Assembly (NCBI RefSeq): GCF_947367125.1 | Contig: NZ_CANBCQ010000029.1 | Coordinates: 1-35,654, forward strand | Length of the DNA: 35,654 nt | Origin: an uncultured Lactobacillus sp. | GTDB lineage: Bacteria; Bacillota; Bacilli; Lactobacillales; Lactobacillaceae | Direction: 5' to 3' | Shown: piece after piece, positions 8,839 to 15,606 of the stretch | Layout: each line of letters starts with the position of its first letter | Numbering within the stretch: the stretch's first letter is position 1 | Translations under genes and position numbers: made by a program | Notes under the pieces: generated by a model | Seen by the model: only the letters and a program-made list of their open reading frames with translations | Database searches by the model: none | Told to the model about the DNA's origin: nothing

Positions 8839-9765
8839 TTAGAAGAAATGATGCTTTTTCATCAAGATGACCAACCAGACCATTAAGACAACCATCAGGA
8901 TAATAATTAAAACCCAGTCAAATGAGTTTTTTAAGATTGGTAAACTAACATTCATCCCATAAAATCCGGTCAAAATAGTTGGAATCGTCAATACCAATGA
9001 CCACACCGTCAAGAACTGCATCGTATCGTTTAGGTTGTTGTTCATCATATTATTACTTGTAGCTGATAAAGTTTTAGTTACTTGCTGTGAAATCTGGACC
9101 ATTTCTGCTGACTGACTTGACTCAATCAAAACGTCATCCAAACGCTCACTAGCTTCTTTGGTAAAATCTAATTTACTATGATTTAGCCCATGCAGCATGA
9201 TTAAATCAGTTTGAATTGAACTAGACAAATAAACTAAACTTTTTTCAATATTTGATAGTTCTACTAAATCTTTATTATTAATATCATCAGATAATTTTTG
9301 ATCTAAGCTGTTACGTTCAACATCAAGCTGTGTAACGGCACGCTGGAAGTATTGTGATGAATATAAGAAAAAGAGCATTAACAATTCTGTCACATCTTTA
9401 GCTTCTGACAAGCGCTCCCGCATATGCTCATCATTAAATTCATCAAACACATAGCTGGTTGATTCAGTATGAAAAGTAAAAATATTTTCGCCCACTACCA
9501 AAAAAGTAATTGGATGCGAAGTAAAGTGTTTAATTGTGTTAGTTGGCCAAATTGGTACATCATAAACAAGCAAGTGGCTCTTAGTATGCACGTCATAGTC
9601 ATAGTGGGGCCGCTCATGACGGTCAGAAATATAGGAAATAATATCGGGTGTAAAATTAAAATCTTTTTGCAACCGCTCACTATCTTCTTCACTCAAATTA
9701 TTGATGTCATACCACTTATACTTTGTCTTTACCGGAAAATTCTGTTGTCTAATCAACCAGCTCAC
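8839..9765 (-). CDS. corA: CorA-family divalent cation transporter
   Basis: 308 residues, the usual CorA length. A long cytoplasmic funnel domain with charged helices fills the first 240 residues. Two C-terminal membrane helices follow, with the signature GMN at the end of the first (FYGMNVSLP) and a second helix ending in a Lys/His tail. Function is Mg2+, or possibly Co2+/Ni2+, uptake. The reading frame opens at GTG 9765; a TTG three codons on has a better-spaced GAGGTGAG site, so the start is uncertain by three residues. It probably forms a two-gene unit with the downstream beta-lactamase-fold gene. Confidence 0.9.
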   Translation of the reverse strand: MSWLIRQQNFPVKTKYKWYDINNLSEEDSERLQKDFNFTPDIISYISDRHERPHYDYDVHTKSHLLVYDVPIWPTNTIKHFTSHPITFLVVGENIFTFHTESTSYVFDEFNDEHMRERLSEAKDVTELLMLFFLYSSQYFQRAVTQLDVERNSLDQKLSDDINNKDLVELSNIEKSLVYLSSSIQTDLIMLHGLNHSKLDFTKEASERLDDVLIESSQSAEMVQISQQVTKTLSATSNNMMNNNLNDTMQFLTVWSLVLTIPTILTGFYGMNVSLPILKNSFDWVLIIILMVVLMVWLVILMKKHHFF

Positions 9766-9870
9766 CTCAGCTTTTAATTTATTACCTAGTAAATAGTACC
9801 ATTTTTCAATGCAGCGAAGAAACTATAAATTTTATTATCTTAATATAAGGAAAACCAAATTATTATAATC

Positions 9871-9914
9871 AAAAAAGTTCATTTATTAATCAAATTGACC
9901 ATAAATGAACTTTT
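9871..9914 (-). terminator. Terminator of the peptide-island minus-strand operon
   Basis: Perfect 10-bp stem (GTTCATTTAT / ATAAATGAAC) with a 14-base loop, flanked by A/T runs on both sides (AACTTTTTT on the minus strand). It follows the ABC exporter stop at 9928 and marks one edge of the island. Confidence 0.8.
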
Positions 9915-9927
9915 AATTTGTCCCACA

Positions 9928-11520
9928 TTATTGTTTATTATTTAAATCAATCACTCTGTCAAACATTTTCTTTTCTTGATCAGTAATCTTATGTGCAACT
10001 TCGATAACTGCTAAACCGAGATTATTCAAAATGATTTTGTGAATAGCTAACGACAATTTATTATCTAATGAACTAGTCGCTTCATCTGCTAATAAAATTG
10101 GCCGATTAGCCAATAAAGCGCGTGCAATTTCGATCCTTTGAATTTGACCACCTGATAAGTTTTTGCCATTTTCACCTACTTGATAGCCCCACCCCTTTTC
10201 TTTGATTAATTTTTCTAATCCTGCTGTCTTAATCACTTTATTTAAAAACTCATTACTTACACTTCTGCCTAAAGTAATATTAAATCGAAGATTTGCATCA
10301 AAAATAAATGGTCTTTGATTTATATAGCTAAAATAATTATGACTTTTTTCAAAGTTACTAGTTATGTTTAGCTTATCTATAACAATATCGCCATCTAATG
10401 GCTTTAAAATACCCATTAACAGTTTTAAAAAAGTAGTTTTTCCCCACCCGCTCGGAGCTATAAATAATACTTTTTCATTACTTTTAATTTTGAGATTTAA
10501 GTCATTAATAACTGGTGTATCAGAATATGAGTAAGACAAATGTGAGACCGTTAGCATCTCAAACTTGTTTGGCTTGAATGCATCTTCTTCATGCTTGTTA
10601 GTATAATTTAAAGCTGGCTCAATTTTCCTATAAATCGGCTCATTACTCTTAATTTGATTTATTCTATTGTATATATCGATCATTGGATTAATGAATTGAT
10701 TAGACAACTGTACAATCATTATTAATATTCCCACTTGAAGTTGACCACTTAAGATTAAGAGAGAGCCAATTAAAAACGGGATAACAAATCCTATTATCTC
10801 AGCTACAAAAGCTATTATTTCGTATGCTGAATTTTGCGAGAAACTCATCTCTTTTAAATTATTTTCTAATTCTTTAATTGGCTTCATTACATAAGAAATA
10901 AGAGTTGATTGTGTATTATACAATCTTGAAGTTTCAGTACCATTAATAGCATCTGACGCACTTTGCGTATATTCTGAGTTAGATTTTTCCCAACTTTTTG
11001 CTGTTTTCTGAATTTGCTTAGTAAAGTGTGTTTGTACAACACTAGGGATAATTGTTGCAATAGAAAAAATAATAGTTAAAATCCAAGAATTAGCTAATCC
11101 TATAAGTAAAGCAAAAACAAAAGAGCAAACATCTGAAATTATCAATAGATAATTCAAGGTGATTTGTGTTTCTATTTGCTTCAGGTCATTCGTTACCAGA
11201 GATAATTCATTTTTATATGTTTCTTTACCAGCATAAACAAGATAACTAAATACTCTTTTCTTAAGTTCAACATTAATATTTTTTACAATGTCAGACTTTA
11301 GATATTGAAAAAATATATTAGAAATCAAAATGACAAGTAGAGCAATAATTCCTAACATGGCAATTAGAAAAATTTCTTGAAACCTACTATTTCTCTTTAA
11401 AGCTGTGTCAATCATTAATCCTGAAATATATGCAATAGATATATTTCCAAAAGCTTTAATGATAGCCAATATTATATAGAAAGACAGTAAAGATCTAGAT
11501 GCTAATCTTAGTATTTTCAT
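9928..11520 (-). CDS. ABC exporter (fused membrane + ATPase) of the peptide island
   Basis: 530 residues: six membrane helices in about 1-290, then an ATPase domain. The ATPase has Walker A APSGWGKTT (355-363), signature LSGGQ (455-459), Walker B ILLADE with Glu480, and an H-loop His510. There is no N-terminal C39 peptidase domain, so any leader cleavage would need another protease. It is a clear paralogue of the exporter at 27776-29380. Both share the rare Walker A wording, NDLKQIET, HNYFSY and FNITLGR. The ATG follows the previous gene's TAA with no gap, with AGGTGG as ribosome site. It is the last gene of the four-gene minus-strand operon. Inferred cargo: the product of the divergent small peptides. 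Confidence 0.85.
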   Translation of the reverse strand: MKILRLASRSLLSFYIILAIIKAFGNISIAYISGLMIDTALKRNSRFQEIFLIAMLGIIALLVILISNIFFQYLKSDIVKNINVELKKRVFSYLVYAGKETYKNELSLVTNDLKQIETQITLNYLLIISDVCSFVFALLIGLANSWILTIIFSIATIIPSVVQTHFTKQIQKTAKSWEKSNSEYTQSASDAINGTETSRLYNTQSTLISYVMKPIKELENNLKEMSFSQNSAYEIIAFVAEIIGFVIPFLIGSLLILSGQLQVGILIMIVQLSNQFINPMIDIYNRINQIKSNEPIYRKIEPALNYTNKHEEDAFKPNKFEMLTVSHLSYSYSDTPVINDLNLKIKSNEKVLFIAPSGWGKTTFLKLLMGILKPLDGDIVIDKLNITSNFEKSHNYFSYINQRPFIFDANLRFNITLGRSVSNEFLNKVIKTAGLEKLIKEKGWGYQVGENGKNLSGGQIQRIEIARALLANRPILLADEATSSLDNKLSLAIHKIILNNLGLAVIEVAHKITDQEKKMFDRVIDLNNKQ

Positions 11521-12105
11521 TTAAACCACCTGCTTCAAATAAACATATGAAAAAATAGTATTCGCATACTGCCACTTCTGATATTCTGATTCAGAAAATT
11601 GATTTTTATTAAGCGGATTAATTACTCCTATCGTCCCATCTTCTTGCATATTTAAAAATAAAAATTCTGTGTAATTATTCAATAATGGTATACTACCTAT
11701 TTTTTTATAAATATTAGTTGCTACCAAAGAAGCTAAATTAATTTTGTAATTTCTTGCTAAATATATTAACAGTCCACTCAAATAATTTTGTACTAATTCA
11801 CTATCAGCTTCATTTTCTAAACTAGCTAAACTAAATAATGTTTTGTTACAATCGTCTAAAAGCTGTAATTGTTTTATGTTAAAATCAATTTTAGCGTCAC
11901 CTAATATAGCTAAATAATATTGTTTTTCAATAAAAGATAAATTATGTAGCCTAACAATTTTCTTAATCTTGTCATTGTCACTTCTATTTTTCATTACATA
12001 CGCTAACCTATCTGTTTGATTCAACAAATTTATATTTACAGTCTTTGCAAAAATTACAGCATTATTTTCAACTAAATATTTTTTAACTGTTTCCAGTTTA
12101 TTCAT
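11521..12105 (-). CDS. Helical protein with toroid-like C-terminal motif, peptide island
   Basis: 194 residues from the ATG at 12105, which has an AAGGAG site at 7 bases and lies one base after the previous stop. The frame extends 10 codons further upstream but without a ribosome site. It is all-helical in appearance and not confidently recognised. The C-terminus has FLNMQEDGTIG (150-160) followed about 20 residues later by WQYANTIFSYVYL. This parallels QKEDGSLPAPG ... CYHTTMVALG in the 294-aa protein of the same operon. The QxDGxx pattern with a following helix is typical of alpha/alpha-toroid proteins. It may form a complex or a split enzyme with its two neighbours. No signal peptide or membrane segment is visible. 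Confidence 0.65.
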   Translation of the reverse strand: MNKLETVKKYLVENNAVIFAKTVNINLLNQTDRLAYVMKNRSDNDKIKKIVRLHNLSFIEKQYYLAILGDAKIDFNIKQLQLLDDCNKTLFSLASLENEADSELVQNYLSGLLIYLARNYKINLASLVATNIYKKIGSIPLLNNYTEFLFLNMQEDGTIGVINPLNKNQFSESEYQKWQYANTIFSYVYLKQVV

Positions 12106-12106
12106 T

Positions 12107-12802
12107 TTATTCTCCTTGTTGTAATAATAATCCAAAAATCACATCGGGTTCTAATTCTTTAAAATCATATTTGTTTGAAATACCTTGTTTAATATTAAAC
12201 ATAAAGGAAGATAACAGAAACAAAGATATGTCATTATCAAATGATAAACTACTTACAAGATTTTTAATTTTAGTATCTGCTTGAAAATCTTTCTCTATTG
12301 CAAGACAACGAATAAAATCTTTAATCTCTGATTTTTTTAAAAACAATATATTTTCTTCAAAAGAATCACATCGTGGTTGAATTTTAGGTATTAATTCTTT
12401 ATATCGATTTCGATCCTCCAAGTTATAAAATAACTTCAGATAAAATTCATCTGGAAGCTCTAAATTCAAAATAACTGAACTGTAGACTAGTTTTTCAACG
12501 TTCACTTTGAACATCTGAGAAAATTTTTGTTCACTAAAATTTTTTTGCAAAAAATTATTCCAATTACCAAAATACTCAATTAATAATGGATTAGTCATCA
12601 GTAGCGCTTGAATATTCTGCTCGCCACCAACAAATGAATAGATTATATTAAATAATAGCTTGCCTAGTTCCTCTTTTGGCTTATTCCCCCACCTTTTATA
12701 GTCACAATAATATTCACACATTCGTGTTATTTGTAATATTAAATTTCGATCCTTATATTTTGAATCCAATTTATTAATTAAAATTTCCATCACTTTTTTC
12801 AT
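12107..12802 (-). CDS. Unrecognised helical protein of the peptide island
   Basis: 231 residues, rich in Leu, Phe, Asn and Lys, predicted helical and cytosolic; I do not recognise a family. No catalytic motif is obvious. The gene overlaps the end of the 294-aa gene by 29 bases and is followed one base later by the 194-aa gene, so the three are translationally coupled. The start is uncertain: ATG 12802 has a CAGG/AGGAG site rather far upstream, while ATG 12790 (MEILINK) has only a weak one. Together with the 194-aa product it could correspond to a longer toroid protein split into two chains. That is inference from position and the motif in the second chain. Confidence 0.6.
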   Translation of the reverse strand: MKKVMEILINKLDSKYKDRNLILQITRMCEYYCDYKRWGNKPKEELGKLLFNIIYSFVGGEQNIQALLMTNPLLIEYFGNWNNFLQKNFSEQKFSQMFKVNVEKLVYSSVILNLELPDEFYLKLFYNLEDRNRYKELIPKIQPRCDSFEENILFLKKSEIKDFIRCLAIEKDFQADTKIKNLVSSLSFDNDISLFLLSSFMFNIKQGISNKYDFKELEPDVIFGLLLQQGE

Positions 12803-13658
12803 ACAAAAAACCTGCTCCTAACGCTACCATCGTTGTATGATAGCATGCAAAGAATTTCTCCTCTTCACAGCTATATTTACCATCAATTTGCCCTGGTGCT
12901 GGTAAGGATCCATCTTCCTTTTGATAGCTTGAAATAAACGTTATCGCATTCCTTATCATTTTTTGTTGTATTTGATTCAGAGAAATATTCAAAAAATAAC
13001 TTGAAATAATTAACTCAGATAAAATATCTAAATTTTGCTCTAATTCATACACAGGTATTAAATTAAAAATTATATTTAATATTTTATCTTTATTAAATCC
13101 CTCAATATTTTGTCTCCCCATGTCTGTTAAATAAAAAATAGAGTGAGTTATTGAATACGTGCTAATCTCATTTGTATACATATAATTAAAATCTTTTCCT
13201 AATACTGTATTTTTTGCTATATCAGAAAAGCTATTATAATTTGAATAAACTCCTGCCTTGTTCAAAGAATACTTAACATCTATTTTTCTAAAAGCAGAAC
13301 GAGTGGTTAAGAGGTCAAATTTATCATCAACCATCTCCTTTAAAAGTATCTTTTCATGACTAAGATCAATATTGTTGTTTTTACCAAATTCTTGTGCAAC
13401 GGCTACAGCTGAAATAAAACCATGTTCGTGTAAAATAAAATCATTTAAGCTTAATGAATTTAATATTTCTTTAGTCATATTTATTATTTTTCTATGAATT
13501 CGTGGCATAAATGGTAATTCTGGAAAAAACATATTTTCCAAAAATAATAGTTCTGTAAAAGATTTAATACGTAACAAATCTTTTGCATATTTCCTATTTA
13601 CACGCGGATCGAAGAAATCTAAATTGTCATCTATCCAGCGTAGGCATTTTTCATACAT
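12774..13658 (-). CDS. DUF6895-like alpha/alpha-toroid protein, first gene of the peptide-island operon
   Basis: 294 residues, all-helical, no signal peptide. Conserved-looking motifs are THSIFYLTDMG (171-181), QKEDGSLPAPG (246-256) and CYHTTMVALGAG (272-283). The His...Tyr-x-Thr-Asp-x-Gly motif together with the QxDG turn and the last helix resembles proteins annotated DUF6895, from memory and not verified. An alpha/alpha toroid is the fold of LanC cyclases and terpene cyclases, but the LanC zinc motifs (GxxHG, WCxG, CHG) are absent. Conserved His172, Asp179, Cys272 and His274 are candidates for an active site. It starts at ATG 13658 after AAGGCGGAG and is divergent from the small peptides, with overlapping promoters. 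A peptide-modifying role is hypothetical. Confidence 0.65.
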   Translation of the reverse strand: MYEKCLRWIDDNLDFFDPRVNRKYAKDLLRIKSFTELLFLENMFFPELPFMPRIHRKIINMTKEILNSLSLNDFILHEHGFISAVAVAQEFGKNNNIDLSHEKILLKEMVDDKFDLLTTRSAFRKIDVKYSLNKAGVYSNYNSFSDIAKNTVLGKDFNYMYTNEISTYSITHSIFYLTDMGRQNIEGFNKDKILNIIFNLIPVYELEQNLDILSELIISSYFLNISLNQIQQKMIRNAITFISSYQKEDGSLPAPGQIDGKYSCEEEKFFACYHTTMVALGAGFLYEKSDGNFN

Positions 13659-13683
13659 AGCTCCGCCTTCTTTTTTAATCTTA

Positions 13684-13735
13684 TTGACATTTTTAAATAA
13701 TATATTATACTTAATCTAATTTATTTCAAGGAGGT
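13684..13735. promoter_or_regulatory. Overlapping divergent promoters and strong ribosome site of the peptide island
   Basis: Plus strand: TTGACA (13684-13689)-N16-TATACT (13706-13711), then AAGGAGG (13728-13734) eight bases before the peptide ATG. Minus strand: TTGAAA (13729-13724)-N16-TAATAT (13707-13702). The two -10 boxes overlap, and the minus -35 overlaps the peptide ribosome site. Polymerase can hardly occupy both promoters at once, which would make peptide and operon expression antagonistic. Confidence 0.65.
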
Positions 13736-13742
13736 AATCAAA

Positions 13743-13946
13743 ATGTTAAAAAATCTTACTAAGAACCTAGTTTTACATAAAGGCATTTACCTTAAGATTA
13801 AGAATTTAGATTTATCTAAACCTCTTGTAGAAGAAGGCGGTCCCTACGTTTGCGCATGGTCGGATTACGTAGCTATCGTTAAGACGAAAGAAATTGAACC
13901 TCAAAAGGGAAAGAATTTATTCCACTTTACGTCAGTTTTAAGTTAA
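13743..13946 (+). CDS. Small peptide 1, putative precursor of an exported modified peptide
   Basis: 67 residues with a strong AAGGAGG site and near-consensus promoter. The N-terminus is MLKNLTKNL, followed by a basic/hydrophobic stretch, an acidic VEEGG at about 29-33, then PYVCAWSDYV and a 25-residue tail ending FTSVLS. There is one Cys and one Trp. The Gly-Gly before the aromatic segment is reminiscent of a double-glycine leader cleavage site, but the upstream hydrophobic positions do not fit that consensus well. It sits divergently next to the helical proteins and ABC exporter and is followed by a paralogous peptide. Best guess: precursor of a ribosomally made, modified peptide (bacteriocin or signal). 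Direct proof is lacking. Confidence 0.65.
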   Translation: MLKNLTKNLVLHKGIYLKIKNLDLSKPLVEEGGPYVCAWSDYVAIVKTKEIEPQKGKNLFHFTSVLS

Positions 13947-13960
13947 GGTTATGGTGCTTT

Positions 13961-14098
13961 ATGAAGAATCTATCGTTTAACTTAAATAGTGATTCATACG
14001 TTTTTGTTTGGCAAAGTTTTATTTGGGTTAAGCAAAATAAAAAAAAGCTATCCAAAACTAATACAACAAAATTCACGTATGTTGAAGCTTTATCATAA
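13961..14098 (+). CDS. Small peptide 2, paralogue of peptide 1
   Basis: 45 codons, 14 bases after peptide 1 and before the shared terminator. It begins MKNLSFNL, matching MLKNLTKNL of peptide 1. Its last 33 residues start YVFVWQSFIWV and end EALS, lining up without gaps with the last 33 of peptide 1 (YVCAWSDYVAI ... SVLS). Identities are Y, V, W, K, F, L and S, plus conservative changes. Peptide 1 has about 22 extra residues between the two blocks. The Cys of peptide 1 is Phe here. There is no strong ribosome site (only GGTG at a short distance), so translation may be coupled to peptide 1 or weak. Shared termini argue that it is a real gene or a recent relic. Confidence 0.6.
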   Translation: MKNLSFNLNSDSYVFVWQSFIWVKQNKKKLSKTNTTKFTYVEALS

Positions 14099-14155
14099 TC
14101 TTTCTCAATTAAAACTATATATCCACTACTGTAACGTAATAACTAGGTGATATTC

Positions 14156-14189
14156 AACGGATCGATTAATTCAATCAATCCGTTTTTTT
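14156..14189 (+). terminator. Terminator of the small-peptide transcript
   Basis: Stem AACGGATCGATT / AATCAATCCGTT (one mismatch) with a 5-base loop and seven T. It is the first terminator after the two peptides and so supports a bicistronic mRNA. Confidence 0.85.
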
Positions 14190-14198
14190 ATTTGATAC

Positions 14199-14225
14199 AA
14201 AAAAAGCAGACCAAGCGGTCTGCTT
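14199..14225 (-). terminator. Terminator of the Ugp-like operon
   Basis: Stem AGCAGACC / GGTCTGCT with a 4-base loop and a U-run on the minus strand, after the binding-protein gene. The rest of 13947-14250 holds only peptide 2 and the terminator at 14156-14189. Confidence 0.85.
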
Positions 14226-14250
14226 TAAAAAATCGAATTGCTATTTAGTT

Positions 14251-15555
14251 TTATTGCTTCCAAGCAGCATCAAATTTTTGCTTACCAGCTTCGATTTGGC
14301 TGTTAATATTTTGACCCTTTTGTGCTGCAGCATAGATGTTTTGTTGAATAGTATTCAATTGTTGGAATGCAGCGTTAGAGTTCTTAGCAACTGGAACACT
14401 GTACAAGTACTTCATTGCATCTTCAAGCTTAGCTGGAAGCTTGATGCTCTTGTTGTTCTTGTATTCACTAGACTTAATCGCAGCGTTATTTACAGGAATG
14501 TAACCAGTAGCGTTAGCCCACTTGATTTGACTTGATTTGGATACCAAGAACTTAATGTACTTAAAAGCAGCTGCTTTTTGATCAGCACTAGCATGGTTAA
14601 ACATGTAGATGTCAGTACCTTGTTGCAAAGTGTACTTACCAGGACGTGGAGCAACGTCATAAGTAAACTTGTCGCCTACACCTTGCTTAACAAAGCCTTC
14701 ACCTGCTGAAGTACCAACAAACATTGCAACCTTTTCATTAGCAAATGGACCTGAAAGGTAGTGTTCTGAACCAGCAGTTCTGAAGTAGCCCTTCTTGATA
14801 CCATCTGCATAGAAGTTGATAACCTTCTTAGAAGTTGCACCAGTGAAGTTGATCTTGTCTGAGAAGTTTACACCTTCGTCCTTCATACCAAGAGTGTAGT
14901 AGTTAGAAAGTGAATCAAAACCAGCACCTACAACCTTGTGGTTACTCTTCTTGTAGATAGTTTCTGAAACATCTTTAAGTTCTTCCATTGTGGTTGGAAC
15001 TTTCTTGATGCCATATTTCTTAAACATGGTCTTGTTGTAAGTCAAAGTTTCAATTGACTTGTTAAATGGAATACCATATTGCGTACCCTTAATCTTGGCA
15101 CCATCAAGAAGTTCGCTTCTGATATCTGAAGCCTTGGCAGAACCCCAACCAACATTCTTATTGTTGATATATGGAGTTAAATCTACCAACATCTTGTTTT
15201 GTGCTGCGTTCCAAAGCCAACCTGGGTAAGCTTGGGTAATCGTAGGCAAGTTGTTTGGTGATTGCAAAGTTGAGTTAATCTTAGCTTGCAAATCATTATA
15301 TGTACCTTGGTTTTCAAGCTTAATAGTGATCTTAGGATTCTTCTTTTCAAATTCATTGGTTAATTGCCTTAAAGTAGAACCTTGTACTCCAGGCATAGCA
15401 TTCCAGAAGACAACCGTAGTTTGCTTGGTAATCTTTGATGGAATTTTTTCTGAACTTGATGATGAAGAGTTGCTTCCACTCTTTGAACAGGCTGCAGTTC
15501 CCACCAAAGCCAAAGTAGCAATGGTAGCCATAGTAAGTTTCTTACTAAACTTCAT
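14251..15555 (-). CDS. ugpB: Sugar/glycerol-phosphate-type ABC importer binding lipoprotein
   Basis: 434 residues, family 1 extracellular solute-binding protein. A lipoprotein signal with GTAAC lipobox is followed by a Ser-rich linker and the domain, which begins VVFWNAMPGVQGSTLRQLTNEF. The segment SGPFANEKVAMFVGTSAGEG is typical of the family. The frame opens earlier at 15591, but the ATG at 15555 has GGGAGG nine bases upstream and starts the signal peptide MKFSKKL. It is the last gene of a five-gene importer operon (ATPase, two permeases, MBL hydrolase, binding protein). Similarity is to UgpB (glycerol-3-phosphate or its diesters); a sugar substrate cannot be excluded. Confidence 0.75.
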   Translation of the reverse strand: MKFSKKLTMATIATLALVGTAACSKSGSNSSSSSSEKIPSKITKQTTVVFWNAMPGVQGSTLRQLTNEFEKKNPKITIKLENQGTYNDLQAKINSTLQSPNNLPTITQAYPGWLWNAAQNKMLVDLTPYINNKNVGWGSAKASDIRSELLDGAKIKGTQYGIPFNKSIETLTYNKTMFKKYGIKKVPTTMEELKDVSETIYKKSNHKVVGAGFDSLSNYYTLGMKDEGVNFSDKINFTGATSKKVINFYADGIKKGYFRTAGSEHYLSGPFANEKVAMFVGTSAGEGFVKQGVGDKFTYDVAPRPGKYTLQQGTDIYMFNHASADQKAAAFKYIKFLVSKSSQIKWANATGYIPVNNAAIKSSEYKNNKSIKLPAKLEDAMKYLYSVPVAKNSNAAFQQLNTIQQNIYAAAQKGQNINSQIEAGKQKFDAAWKQ

Positions 15556-15606
15556 TTGGATAATCCTCCCAAAAATAAAACTAAACAACAATATGTTTTT
15601 GATTCA

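Noticed and set aside
9469-9777. Plus-strand 102-codon frame opposite corA
   Set aside because: Lies antisense inside a clear CorA gene, without a ribosome site or protein-like composition; shadow frame.
12774-13658. LanC lanthionine cyclase
   Set aside because: Toroid-like, but the zinc-binding motifs of LanC are missing and no LanB/LanM is nearby.
13743-13946. Peptide 1 as a classical class II bacteriocin with double-glycine leader
   Set aside because: A GG is present, but the hydrophobic positions before it do not fit the leader consensus, the exporter lacks a C39 peptidase, and the paralogous peptide 2 has no GG.
13951-13980. Short ATG frame just before peptide 2
   Set aside because: Only nine codons, stops at once, and no resemblance to peptide 1; peptide 2 frame is favoured by homology.
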